In this document: piece after piece, positions 15,424 through 23,658 of the stretch
How the letters are laid out: the number at the start of each line of letters is the position of its first letter
How positions within the stretch are numbered: position 1 is the stretch's first letter
From: Hymenobacter amundsenii
GTDB taxonomy: Bacteria > Bacteroidota > Bacteroidia > Cytophagales > Hymenobacteraceae
Direction of reading: 5' to 3'
Length of the DNA: 33,376 nucleotides
Assembly (NCBI RefSeq): GCF_002204745.1
Contig: NZ_NIRR01000038.1
Coordinates: 1-33,376 of the forward strand
Translations under genes and position numbers: made by a program
Notes under the pieces: generated by a model
Databases searched by the model: none
Seen by the model: the letters and a program-made list of their open reading frames with translations, nothing else
Told to the model about the DNA's origin: nothing

Positions 15424-16539
15424 TCAGCTGTTGCCTAAGCGTTCTTGCTCCTCTCGTACCAACTGCTGCAACTCTTCTTCCGATGGCAGGTTCATCTGGT
15501 ATTTGCTCACAAACAGTTGCTCGGCCATGCCCGTGGTCGCATAGCGCACAAGGGTGTCATTTTTCTGGGCGCACAGAATGAGCCCCACCGGCGGATTGTC
15601 GCCTTCGGTCATCTCCTGTTCCCGATAGTAGTTCAGGTACACGTTCATCTGCCCCGCGTCGGCATGGCTGAACGCCCCAATCTTCAGGTCTACCAGCACG
15701 TGGCACTTCAGAATGCGGTGATAAAAGACCAAGTCAATGAAGTAGTGCACGTTGTCGAAGGTGATGCGCTTTTGCCGGGCCTCAAAACAAAAGCCCCGCC
15801 CCAGCTCCACCAGAAACGTCTGCAGGTGCGCAATAATCGCCGCCTCCAGGTCGCTCTCGCTGTAGCTGGCCCGTTCCTCCAGCCCTAAAAATTCCAACAC
15901 GTAAGGGTTTTTCACCACATCGGTCACCGACAGCGGCTGCGTGCCGGCGTGGCCGGCCAACACCGCCGCTTTATCGGTCGAGAGCCCCGTGCGCTCGTAC
16001 AGCGCCGACTCAATGGCGCGCTTTAGCTCCCGCACCGACCAGCTGTTTTTCACCGCATGTACCTCATAAAACGCCCGCTGCACCGGCCGGTCCAGGGCCA
16101 GCAACTCCAGAAAGTGTGAGAAGCTCAGCCGGTTCAGCAGCAACTCCGGTGCCAGGCCCGGCAGGGCATGCGGGCCGCTGGCCAGGGCCGACACGGCCGT
16201 TGGGAAAGGCTTGGATACATCCAATAAACCCGCTTGTTGCAATTCCGCAGACACGGTCTGCAAAATCAGGGGGTAGGCCCGGTAAAACTCGCGGCACTGG
16301 TAAAGTCGCCGTTCTGCGAGCCCTTTGACGCCGTGCAGCTGCCGCGCCAGCTCCGACAGCAGCCGCTCACCATACTCGGCCCGGTCGCTGCCGCCCTGTT
16401 CGTACTCGGTGATGTGCCAGCCGATAAGCCAGTTGCGCACCGTCAACCAATAGTTTACCTGTTGGGCAGCCGCCCGCTGCGTTTGCGCGTGCAGCTGCCC
16501 AATCTGTTCCGCTAGCAGCGAAAGCGTACGTTCTTCCAT
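15424..16539 (-). CDS. DUF1016/YhcG-type PDDEXK nuclease family protein
   Basis: A 371-aa protein from ATG 16539 (MEERTLSLLAEQ); a longer start at 16608 adds an unlikely leader. The N-terminal half (DUF1016 N-domain, about residues 1-170) has YWLTVRNWLIGWHITEYEQ and the LYQCREFYRAYP segment. The C-terminal half has the PDDEXK nuclease core: DNVHYFIDLVFYH (Asp269), HVLVDLKIGAF (Lys286) and GQMNVYLNYY. It looks complete and potentially active. Homologues have been linked to mobile elements and restriction or defence loci, but no partner gene lies next to it. It occupies the interval between R9 and R10 alone. Confidence 0.88.
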   Translation of the reverse strand: MEERTLSLLAEQIGQLHAQTQRAAAQQVNYWLTVRNWLIGWHITEYEQGGSDRAEYGERLLSELARQLHGVKGLAERRLYQCREFYRAYPLILQTVSAELQQAGLLDVSKPFPTAVSALASGPHALPGLAPELLLNRLSFSHFLELLALDRPVQRAFYEVHAVKNSWSVRELKRAIESALYERTGLSTDKAAVLAGHAGTQPLSVTDVVKNPYVLEFLGLEERASYSESDLEAAIIAHLQTFLVELGRGFCFEARQKRITFDNVHYFIDLVFYHRILKCHVLVDLKIGAFSHADAGQMNVYLNYYREQEMTEGDNPPVGLILCAQKNDTLVRYATTGMAEQLFVSKYQMNLPSEEELQQLVREEQERLGNS

Positions 16540-16638
16540 CGGGACCAAGTTACGCTTGTCCAGTGAGTCGGCCGCATGGCCGGTACCTACAAAAAAGCGG
16601 ATTATCAAGCGAAAAGTTGCTTCTGGCTATTGTTCAGT

Positions 16639-16670
16639 TAAACGGTCCGAAAGAATAACGAGGGCTTCCC
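16639..16670 (+). repeat. Dispersed intergenic repeat, copy R10 (short variant)
   Basis: TAAACGGTCCGAAAGAATAA followed by CGAGGGCTTCCC. It shares the shortened middle with R6. It begins with the TAAACGG form although no plus-strand gene ends here, so the TAA belongs to the repeat itself. Confidence 0.75.
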
Positions 16671-16703
16671 TGTTACTAGTCTCGAACCGCTGCTTTTTTG
16701 TAC

Positions 16704-18369
16704 ATGACTGACCTTTCGATTGCCCAATCCGTGGCCCTCGCGCCCATCAAAAGCGTAGCCGCCCGGCTGGGCATTGCCGAGGACGACCTGGAGCTGTACG
16801 GCAAGCACAAAGCCAAGCTGCCGCTGGCGCTGATTGACGCGGAAAAGATGGCGCGGGCCCAACTCATCCTGGTCACGGCCATGACGCCCACCCCGGCGGG
16901 CGAAGGCAAAACGACGATGTCCATCGGCCTGAGCGACGGGCTGAACAAGCTGGGCAAAAGGGCTATTGCCGTGCTGCGCGAGCCCTCCGTGGGGCCGGTG
17001 TTCGGGGCCAAGGGCGGAGCCACGGGCGGGGGACATGCGCAGGTGGGGCCCTTGGTCGACATCAACCTGCACTTCACGGGTGATTTCAGCGCGGTGGAAA
17101 AGGCTAACAACCTGCTGGCATCCCTCATCGACAACGCCCTCCACACGCCGGGCCACCCGCTCAACCTCGACCCGCGCGCCGTGCTCTGGAAGCGGGTCAT
17201 CGACTTGAACGACCGCAGCCTGCGCGACATCATCATCGGCCTCGGCGGCAAAGCCAATGGAGTGATGCGCAGCGACGGCTTCAACATCACGGCCGCCTCG
17301 GAGGTGATGGCCATCCTGTGCCTGGCCACCAGCCTGGCCGATTTGAAGGCCAAGCTCGGCAACATCCTCGTCGGGTTCACCTACACGAACGAGCCCGTGT
17401 ACGCCCGCCAGCTGAAGGCGGAGGCAGCCATGGCCATCCTGCTGCGCGACGCCCTGCAGCCCAATCTGGTGCAAACCCTGGAAGGCAACCCGGCCCTGGT
17501 ACATGGCGGGCCCTTTGCCAATATTGCTCAGGGCACTAATACGGTGCTGGCCACTCGCATGGGCCTCTCGCTGGGCGACTACGTGGTGACGGAAGCCGGC
17601 TTCGGCGCCGACCTGGGGGCCGAAAAATTCCTAAACATCAAGTGCGGCTACGCAGCACTGGCGCCGGCGGCCCTGGTGATGGTGGCCACCATCCGGGCCC
17701 TGCGCCACCACGGCGGGCCCGCCCGTCGAAATCAACACCCCCGACCTGGCCCGGTGCGAGCAGGGGTTTGCCAACCTCGAAAAGCACCTGGAAAACGCCC
17801 AAAAGTTTGGATTTCAGCCCGTGGTGGCCATCAACCACTTCGTAAGCGACACAGCCGAGGAAGTGGCCCTGGTGCAGCGCCTGTGCCAGAATATGGGGGT
17901 GCAGGCCGTAGTGAGCACCAGCTGGGCCGAGGGCGGCGCCGGCGCCACCCGGCTGGCCGAGGCCGTGCTGGCCAGCATCGCGAGCGGCGCCAACCGCTTC
18001 CGGCCCTTGTACGCCTGGGACCAGCCCATCAAGGCCAAAATCGAGACCATTGCCCGGGAGATTTACGGAGCTGCCGGGGTGGATTACTCGCCCAAAGCCG
18101 AAGCCGATATTCGCCGCATCAACCGGCTGGGGTTTGCCCACCTGCCCATCTGCATGGCCAAAACGCAGAAGTCGTTTTCCGACAACGAAAAGCTCATCGG
18201 CCGGCCAGTGGGTTTCCGCGTGACGGTGCGCGAATTTGAGCTGGCCACCGGGGCCGGCTTTGTCATCCCCCTTCTCGGCTCCCTGTTGCGCATGCCCGGG
18301 CTGCCGGCCGTGCCCGCCTCCGAGGGCATGGACATCGACGACGACGGCGTCATCACGGGGCTGTCGTAA
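16704..18369 (+). pseudogene. fhs: Formate-tetrahydrofolate ligase, frameshifted
   Basis: The enzyme makes 10-formyl-THF from formate, THF and ATP in the cytoplasm. From ATG 16704 the first frame carries the P-loop TPTPAGEGKTT (residues 61-71), EPSVGPVFGAKGGATGGG, DINLHFTGD and TEAGFGADLGAEKF. After …RALRHHGG near 17715 the reading moves to a second frame, which continues PPVEINTPDLARCEQGFANL, STSWAEGGAGA, RREFELATG-like motifs and ends …DGVITGLS at 18369. Removing one G from GGG at 17715-17717 restores about 555 aa, the normal family length. All other motifs are intact, so this is either a very recent lesion or an assembly indel. A TTG start at 16698 is also possible. Confidence 0.92.
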
Positions 18370-18434
18370 CCGTGATTATCTTCACTTGATTATGCTGCTG
18401 GAGCAAAAGGAGACGTTCTAAGTGGGGAACTTAT

Positions 18435-18502
18435 TTCCAGAAACTGTAATTACATATTTCAGTAGAAAATTATCAATTCCAGAAATGTGCATCGTACCTT
18501 TG
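18435..18502 (+). promoter_or_regulatory. higBA promoter and possible operator
   Basis: TACCTTTG (18495-18502) matches TAnnTTTG perfectly and stands 3 nt before the toxin ATG at 18506, so the message is probably leaderless. TTCCAGAAA occurs twice as a direct repeat (18435-18443 and 18477-18485) with starts 42 bp apart, four helical turns, which could be paired HigA binding sites. The region is also AT-rich compared with its surroundings. Confidence 0.5.
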
Positions 18503-18505
18503 GGT

Positions 18506-18799
18506 ATGGTCGTCATTTCCCAGAAGCCGCTGCGGGAGTTTTGGGAAAAGCACCCCGATGCGAAAGAAGCGCTGAGTGCCTGGTACGCCTTCGTACAGGA
18601 AAGCGACTGGGCCCGGCACGCGGATGTGATCCGCGACTACAACACGGCCGACTACACCCGCGACGGGCGCTACGTGTTCAACATCCGGGGCAACCGCTAC
18701 CGCCTGGTGGCCCGGCTGCACTTCGCCACCCGCACCGTGTTCGTCCGCTTTGTGGGCACGCACCAGCAATACGACAACATCGACGCCGACACCGTTTGA
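18506..18799 (+). CDS. higB: HigB-family mRNA interferase toxin
   Basis: A 97-aa protein from ATG 18506 (MVVISQKPLREFWEKHPDAK). It shows the HigB signature through its length: LREFWEKHPDA, the WYAFVQESDW segment, ADVIRDYNTAD, RYVFNIRGNRYRLV and the C-terminal VRFVGTHQQYDNIDADTV, with His in GTHxxYD as in active RelE-fold toxins. It is expected to cut mRNA on the ribosome. The upstream GTG start at 18422 is rejected because it would read through the promoter. The toxin precedes the antitoxin by 53 bp, the usual higBA order. Confidence 0.92.
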   Translation: MVVISQKPLREFWEKHPDAKEALSAWYAFVQESDWARHADVIRDYNTADYTRDGRYVFNIRGNRYRLVARLHFATRTVFVRFVGTHQQYDNIDADTV

Positions 18800-18852
18800 G
18801 CACCCGCGTTGAGCACCCGTTGCTTCTCTCCCATTTTATACGCTTCTTACTC

Positions 18853-19200
18853 ATGGACATTCGCACCCAAGCCGACTACCAACAGGCCCTGGACCAGTTC
18901 ACGGCCTGGATGGACCACGAACCCGCGGACCTGGCGCCCATGCGGGCACTGCGCGACGCCATCAGTGCCTACGAAAAGGGGCAGGGCTACGAATTGCCCG
19001 AGCCCCGGACGCTGGTGGGCCGGCTGGAGCTGGAGATGTACCGGCGCAAGCTCAACAAGAAGAACCTGGCCGCGCTGCTGGGCATCCCGGCCTCGCGCCT
19101 GAGCGACGTACTGCAGGGCCGCCGCATCAACCTGGACCTGGCCAAGCGCCTCTACCAGCGCCTGGGTATTCCCGCCGACTTCATTTTAGAGGCCGCTTAA
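18853..19200 (+). CDS. higA: HigA-family HTH antitoxin
   Basis: A 115-aa protein from ATG 18853 (MDIRTQADYQQALDQFTAWM). The N-terminal half is helical and includes EKGQGYELPEP, typical of HigA proteins paired with HigB. Residues about 62-110 form an XRE helix-turn-helix (LEMYRRKLNKKNLAALLGIP, then ASRLSDVLQGRR). It should neutralise the toxin and repress the operon. The stop TAA (19198-19200) is the first triplet of repeat R11, so the TA pair is directly capped by a repeat copy. Confidence 0.9.
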   Translation: MDIRTQADYQQALDQFTAWMDHEPADLAPMRALRDAISAYEKGQGYELPEPRTLVGRLELEMYRRKLNKKNLAALLGIPASRLSDVLQGRRINLDLAKRLYQRLGIPADFILEAA

Positions 19201-19245
19201 CGGTCCTGATCAGGCACAGGGCGCGTTCAGAAATAGGAGGGTTCT
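19198..19245 (+). repeat. Dispersed intergenic repeat, copy R11
   Basis: TAACGGTCCTGATCAGGCAC, then AGGGCGCGTTCAGAAATAGG and AGGGTTC. The 5' TAACGGTCC and 3' GTTCAGAAAtAGGAG blocks are clear; the middle differs. The higA stop is its first triplet. Confidence 0.75.
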
Positions 19246-19252
19246 TTTTTTT

Positions 19253-20050
19253 ATGCCTATCCTTACCAACATGACCAAGCACTATCTCTTCGTGGCCGTG
19301 CGCTTCCTGCTGGCATTCCTAACCCTGACCGCCTGTGAGAAGAATGACCCGGAAGGCTGCGCGCCTTATGTCGCGCCCGTGCCGGCCGACACCTACGTTT
19401 TTCCCGTCGTTCCGGGCACACCCGCCTGGGCTACCTTTCAAACCGGGGCGGAGATGGTAGCGGCCTGCCAAGTACCCGCGGCCACGCTGCCACGGCTCTC
19501 CACCGCCGGCTTGGTAACTACCTGCCTGAACTATCCTTTATTGGGTAATATGCTGGCTAGCAACTCCCTGCAACGCGGAGCCCGGTCTGTCCTAAGCAGC
19601 TTCAATGGCTTCGGTGAATTGCAGCAACGCCCCCAGGCCGCCGCCCTGCTGCTGGAACGCTACCAGCGCATGCGACCCGCTTGTTTAGCAGGGAAAACGC
19701 AGGATGTGGAGCTCGGTGCCTATTCCTTCACCTTCTCCTATGTGGAGATGATTATCGCCCAGGAGGAATACCTGGCGCAATTAACGGCCCCGCAACGGCT
19801 CGCCCTCTTACGCGAAGCCATCGCGAAATACAACGAGAAACTGCCGCACGAAGCGGACGTGTACGGCCTATTTGGGTTGAAAACCTCGCTCTTCGTGACG
19901 GCCCGCATCATGCTGCGGGAGCAGTACCCGCCGTTCGTAGCGGCCGTGGCGGCCAACCCGGATTTAGCGGCTTTTGTGACCGATGTCCAGCTGCAAGGTG
20001 GCCCGCAAACGCTTTCCCTCGTGCTGGAGTACGCCAAGCAATTCAACTAA
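19253..20050 (+). CDS. Lipoprotein, hypothetical
   Basis: A 265-aa protein. The start is at 19253 or, more likely, ATG 19271 (MTKHYLFVAVRFLLAFLTLT), a signal ending in the lipobox LTAC followed by EKNDPEGC. The mature part is mostly helical and unrecognised: QRPQAAALLLERYQRMR, an acidic YVEMIIAQEEYL and LVLEYAKQFN. The family is unknown. The ACxK-x-x-P-E-C start is similar in style to the broken lipoprotein at 3341-4020 (ACKKEPSEC), but the remainder shows no likeness. The gene is flanked by R11 and R12, and its stop codon lies in R12. Confidence 0.7.
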   Translation: MPILTNMTKHYLFVAVRFLLAFLTLTACEKNDPEGCAPYVAPVPADTYVFPVVPGTPAWATFQTGAEMVAACQVPAATLPRLSTAGLVTTCLNYPLLGNMLASNSLQRGARSVLSSFNGFGELQQRPQAAALLLERYQRMRPACLAGKTQDVELGAYSFTFSYVEMIIAQEEYLAQLTAPQRLALLREAIAKYNEKLPHEADVYGLFGLKTSLFVTARIMLREQYPPFVAAVAANPDLAAFVTDVQLQGGPQTLSLVLEYAKQFN

Positions 20051-20100
20051 CGGTCCGGTCCAAGTTTAGCAAAACGGTGGAAAGCGCGAGCGTTCTCCCA
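20048..20100 (+). repeat. Dispersed intergenic repeat, copy R12 (compound)
   Basis: TAACGGTCCGGTCC is followed within 20 nt by a second 5' block, AAAACGGTGGAAAGCGCGAG, then CGTTCTCCC. It looks like two partial copies joined. The lipoprotein gene's stop TAA (20048-20050) begins it. Confidence 0.7.
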
Positions 20101-20127
20101 AAGTAGCTAATTGGCTTGTCAGCCCGC

Positions 20128-23100
20128 TTAGGGGTGCAAGACCGTCTTCGCAGACGGGCCCGTTTTCGTGAGCAACCCCAGCTTTTCCTCTAGCTCGCGG
20201 GCAGCCAGTGCGCACACGGTTTCTATTTTGCCAAACAGCGTGTGGATGCGGGCCTGACTTTCGTCGCTTTCCCAATCCCCGGTGTCTTTGAGAATGAGAA
20301 TCACAGCCAACGCCTGGATGGCTTTGGCAATGTCTTCGTATTGCGGGTCGATGCCCATGGTGGCAAACGTGGGAATGATGGAATGCGTCGCCATCTTCAA
20401 CCCAATCCAGTTCCGTTCGGCAATGGACTTCTTCATGGTCTGCACCAACTGCGGAATCTCCTGTAGGTACAAGCGAATCATTTCGGCCATGCGCATCTCG
20501 CTCTTGGTGATGCGTTTCAGGTAATCGAAGTTCACGCACGTAAAAGGGGGGGCTTGCAGCTCGCCCTCCAAGTCCTCTGCGGCGGGCGCATGACTACTGG
20601 CTTGCTTCAGAAACTTGATGATTTTGCTGTAGAGCAGCTTGTCGTCGATGGGTTTGGAGATATAGTCGTTCATGCCCGCGGCTTTGCATTTGGCCACGTC
20701 CACGGTCGTCACATCGGCCGTCAGGGCAATGATGGGCACCTTTAGGTGCAGCTCGTTGCGGATGTACTCCGTGGCCTCGAAGCCGTTCATCACGGGCATC
20801 TGCAGGTCCATCAGCACAATGTCGAACGGGGTAGTGCGCAGCATCTCGACGGCTATTTTGCCGTTGCCGGCCACCTCCATCGCGAAGCCAAAGTCCTCGA
20901 GCAGCGTCTTCATCAGCAGTTGGTTCAGGGCAATGTCTTCCACCACCAGCACCTTCACGTTCTTAAATCCCGCTTCCAGGTCGATGTGCAGGCCGAGGTC
21001 GGCGGCAGCTTTTTCGGTGGTTTTGGGGAAGCTCAGAATGAAGCTGAACGTGGAGCCCTTGCCCTCCTTGCTGCGCACGTTGACCGTGCCACCTTGCGGC
21101 TCCACCAGGTTTTTCACAATGGCCAGGCCCAGGCCCGTGCCGCCGTACAGGCGGCTGGTGCCGCTGGTAGCCTGCTGAAAATTGTCGAACACGGTGTCCA
21201 GCTTGGCCTCCTCAATGCCGATGCCGGTGTCCGTCACGGCAAACTCCAGGATGACTTTCTCCTTGTCCTGCACCAGCAGGCGCACGCCCACCGTGATGGT
21301 TCCTTCGCTCGTAAACTTGACGGCGTTGCTCACCAGGTTCAGAATAATCTGGTGTAGGCGCACGGGGTCGCCCATGAGCACCTCCGGAATCCGGGTGTCG
21401 TAGTCCATCTCCAGGGCCAGGTTTTTTTCCTGGATTTTGGTTTCAAACAGGTGCACCATGGCCGTCACCGAGGCCGCAAGCTTGAAGGGAATCTGCTCGA
21501 AGGTCATCTTGCCCGCGTCCACCTTGGCCAGGTCCAGGATGTCGTTGATGAGCACAATGAGCGTATCGCCGCTGAGCTTGATGGCCGTCAGGTATTCTTT
21601 CTGCTTGTCGCTGAGCTCGGTTTTTAGCACCACTTTCGTGAAGCCGATGATGGCGTTCATGGGCGTGCGAATTTCGTGGCTCATGTTGCTCAAAAACTGC
21701 TGCTTGGCCTTCACCGCATCTTCGGCCTTGGCCTGGGCCTCCTCGGCCAGCACGGTGGCCAGCTCGGCCGCAATTTTGGCTTCGGTGAGCTCGGTGGCGA
21801 TGCGTTTCTGGTCGGTTACGTCGCGCGCCACCACCACCACGCCTAACACTTCGCCCTCGTCGTTCTTGTACACCGAGCCATTGAACAGTACGTCGGTCAG
21901 CTTGCCGTCTTTATGCCGGAGGGTGAGCGGCGAATCGGCCACGGTGCCCTTGGCAAACACCTCCTGGTACACTTCGCGCGCCATCTGCGGGTCGGTGAAG
22001 TACACGAAGAAATCAGACCCACTCAGCTGCGCGCGGTCCAGGCCCGTGATGTTGACCGTGGCCTGGTTCATGTCTGTGATTTTACCTTCCGGGCTGATGG
22101 TCACCAACGGGTCGCGGCTGGCTTCAATCAGGCCACGGGCGTAGTTGGCAATGCGCAACTCGGCCGCCCGCTTTGCCTTTTCGTCGTTTTGAAAAGCTAG
22201 TTCCTTGTTGGCCAGCACCAACTCGGCGGCCCGCTTTTCCTTCTCGTCGTTCTGGAACGCCAGCTCAATGTTGGCAATGCTGAGCTCGGCCGCGCGCTTT
22301 TCCTTCTCGTCGTTCTGGAACGCCAGTTCGGTGTTGGCAATGCTTAACTCTTCGGCCCGTTTTTCCTTCTCATTGTTCTGAAATGCTAGCTCTTCGTTGG
22401 CGATGCTCAGCTCTTGCGCGCGTTTTTCTTTCTCGTCGTTTTGAAAAGCTAATTCCTTGTTCGCAATGCCGAGCTCGGCGGCCCTCTTCTCCTTTTCATC
22501 GTTCTGAAAAGCTAGCTCGGTGTTGGCGATGCTCAATTCCTGGGCGCGTTTCTCCTTCTCATTGTTCTGGAAGGCGAGTTCGGTGTTGGCAATGCTCAGC
22601 TCCTGGGCGCGTTTTTCTTTCTCATCGTTCTGAAAGGCTAACTCTTCGTTGGCCACGCTGAGCTCCTGCGCTCGTTTCTCTTTCTCGTCGTTCTGAAAGG
22701 CCAACTCTTCGTTGGCAATGCTGAGTTCGTCGGCCCGCTTTTCTTTTTCGTGGTGCTGAAAGGCGAGTTCCTTGTTGGCAATTCCCAGCTCCGTGGCCCA
22801 CTTCTTTTCGGCGATTTCGCGGGCCACAATGACCGCGCCCAGCAGCTCGCCGGCATCGCCTTTGTACACCGAGCCGTCGAACAGCACCTCCGTGAGCGCG
22901 CCGTTGGTGTGGCACAGCGTGAACGGCACGTTGCTCACGGCTCCGCTGGCCACCACTTCCTGGTATACTTTGCGCACCTGCTCCGGCTCCGTGAAGTACT
23001 GAAAGAAGTCCGAGCCCATCAGGGTCTCGCGGGCGACGCCCGTGATTTTCACCGCGGCCTCGTTGGTGTCGATGATGTGGCCCTGCAGGCTCACTGTAAC

Positions 23101-23157
23101 CAGCAAATCCTGACTGGCTTCAATCAGGCGCCGGTACCGCTTTTCGCTTTCTTTCAT
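20128..23157 (-). CDS. PAS hybrid histidine kinase with long heptad-repeat linker
   Basis: A 1009-aa cytoplasmic protein from ATG 23157 (MKESEKRYRRLIEASQDLLV); an in-frame start at 23211 would lie inside a hairpin. Domain order: PAS (about 5-120); ten tandem 21-aa coiled-coil repeats of the form ELSIANEELAFQNDEKEKRA (about 125-340); a second PAS (about 345-465); HisKA with SHEIRTPMN (His494); HATPase (NLVSNAVKF, DTGIGI, GGTGLGLAIV); receiver with Asp784 in VLMDLQMP; and a C-terminal HPt domain with His925 in ATHSIIPTFATMG. It is thus a complete His-Asp-His relay lacking only a final output regulator. There are no membrane segments, so it senses an internal signal through its PAS domains. No cognate regulator is adjacent. 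Confidence 0.93.
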   Translation of the reverse strand: MKESEKRYRRLIEASQDLLVTVSLQGHIIDTNEAAVKITGVARETLMGSDFFQYFTEPEQVRKVYQEVVASGAVSNVPFTLCHTNGALTEVLFDGSVYKGDAGELLGAVIVAREIAEKKWATELGIANKELAFQHHEKEKRADELSIANEELAFQNDEKEKRAQELSVANEELAFQNDEKEKRAQELSIANTELAFQNNEKEKRAQELSIANTELAFQNDEKEKRAAELGIANKELAFQNDEKEKRAQELSIANEELAFQNNEKEKRAEELSIANTELAFQNDEKEKRAAELSIANIELAFQNDEKEKRAAELVLANKELAFQNDEKAKRAAELRIANYARGLIEASRDPLVTISPEGKITDMNQATVNITGLDRAQLSGSDFFVYFTDPQMAREVYQEVFAKGTVADSPLTLRHKDGKLTDVLFNGSVYKNDEGEVLGVVVVARDVTDQKRIATELTEAKIAAELATVLAEEAQAKAEDAVKAKQQFLSNMSHEIRTPMNAIIGFTKVVLKTELSDKQKEYLTAIKLSGDTLIVLINDILDLAKVDAGKMTFEQIPFKLAASVTAMVHLFETKIQEKNLALEMDYDTRIPEVLMGDPVRLHQIILNLVSNAVKFTSEGTITVGVRLLVQDKEKVILEFAVTDTGIGIEEAKLDTVFDNFQQATSGTSRLYGGTGLGLAIVKNLVEPQGGTVNVRSKEGKGSTFSFILSFPKTTEKAAADLGLHIDLEAGFKNVKVLVVEDIALNQLLMKTLLEDFGFAMEVAGNGKIAVEMLRTTPFDIVLMDLQMPVMNGFEATEYIRNELHLKVPIIALTADVTTVDVAKCKAAGMNDYISKPIDDKLLYSKIIKFLKQASSHAPAAEDLEGELQAPPFTCVNFDYLKRITKSEMRMAEMIRLYLQEIPQLVQTMKKSIAERNWIGLKMATHSIIPTFATMGIDPQYEDIAKAIQALAVILILKDTGDWESDESQARIHTLFGKIETVCALAARELEEKLGLLTKTGPSAKTVLHP
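22163..22797 (-). repeat. 63-bp coding tandem repeat (10 copies of 21 aa)
   Basis: Inside the hybrid kinase, ten copies of a 63-bp unit encode ELxxANxELAFQxxEKxKRAx. Amino acids are nearly identical while codons vary, so the copies are not a very recent expansion. Twenty-one residues equal three heptads, so adding or losing a unit keeps the coiled-coil register. A further partial copy (ELRIANYARG) runs into the second PAS. Confidence 0.9.
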
Positions 23158-23191
23158 GGGGGGCCGTGGTGACCGGCAAGGCTTCAGGTAA

Positions 23192-23224
23192 TTAACGGCG
23201 CTGCTTGGCAAACGGCGCCGTTAA
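23192..23224 (-). promoter_or_regulatory. Hairpin or operator upstream of the hybrid kinase
   Basis: TTAACGGCGC (23192-23201) and GCGCCGTTAA (23215-23224) are perfect 10-bp inverted arms around 13 nt. It lies 35 bp before the preferred start codon of the kinase and may be a repressor site or leader hairpin. Confidence 0.45.
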
Positions 23225-23612
23225 GCAAACAGCGCGCTGATCCTCAAAAGACTGGCACGTCTGTTTTAAATACAAAATAAATCAGCACTTTGATGATTGT
23301 AGATGCCTGATTTACATGCAAGATACGCTACTAATCCTCTTATAAGAGTTATAATAGGTAGCTGGCTCCATCGAGTATTACGCGCCAGTACCCTTGGCCG
23401 GGAAGCATTCCTTGGCCGCATGCGGGTACCCATCACGTTCCCAAAGCCCGTACGACCCTGCCCGGTCAGGCATCGCCGGAAGGGGCGCGCAAGGCTGGCA
23501 AGATTCCCACGCGAACAAGTCTACTGCGGCGTGCTTGAGCTATTTATCTTATTCAGCCCGTTTGCCACGGTGCTTTGACGCCGCCGAGGTCGGGCCGGCT
23601 GCTCGTTCACCT

Positions 23613-23658
23613 AAATGGTCCGAAGGTAAACACGCTGTGTTCAGAATTACGAGCGTTC
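23613..23658 (+). repeat. Dispersed intergenic repeat, copy R13
   Basis: AATGGTCCGAAGGTAAACAC, then GCTGTGTTCAGAATTACGAG and CGTTCC. It is a near-consensus copy; ACGCT and AGCGT arms can pair. It stands in a gene-free region rather than right after a stop codon. Confidence 0.85.

Noticed and set aside
18422..18505. N-terminal extension of HigB
   Set aside because: It covers the direct repeats and the TAnnTTTG element; family members start at the Met at 18506.
4082..20100. Integron attC array
   Set aside because: Polarity, stop-codon overlap and TA cargo fit, but the copies lack a GTTRRRY core and the R''/L'' layout, gene orientation is mixed, and no integrase is present. I therefore describe a cassette-like array without naming an integron.
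23303..23578. 91-aa plus-strand frame in the gene-free region
   Set aside because: Rich in Arg and Pro with no recognisable domain; similar to chance frames elsewhere in this GC-rich DNA.
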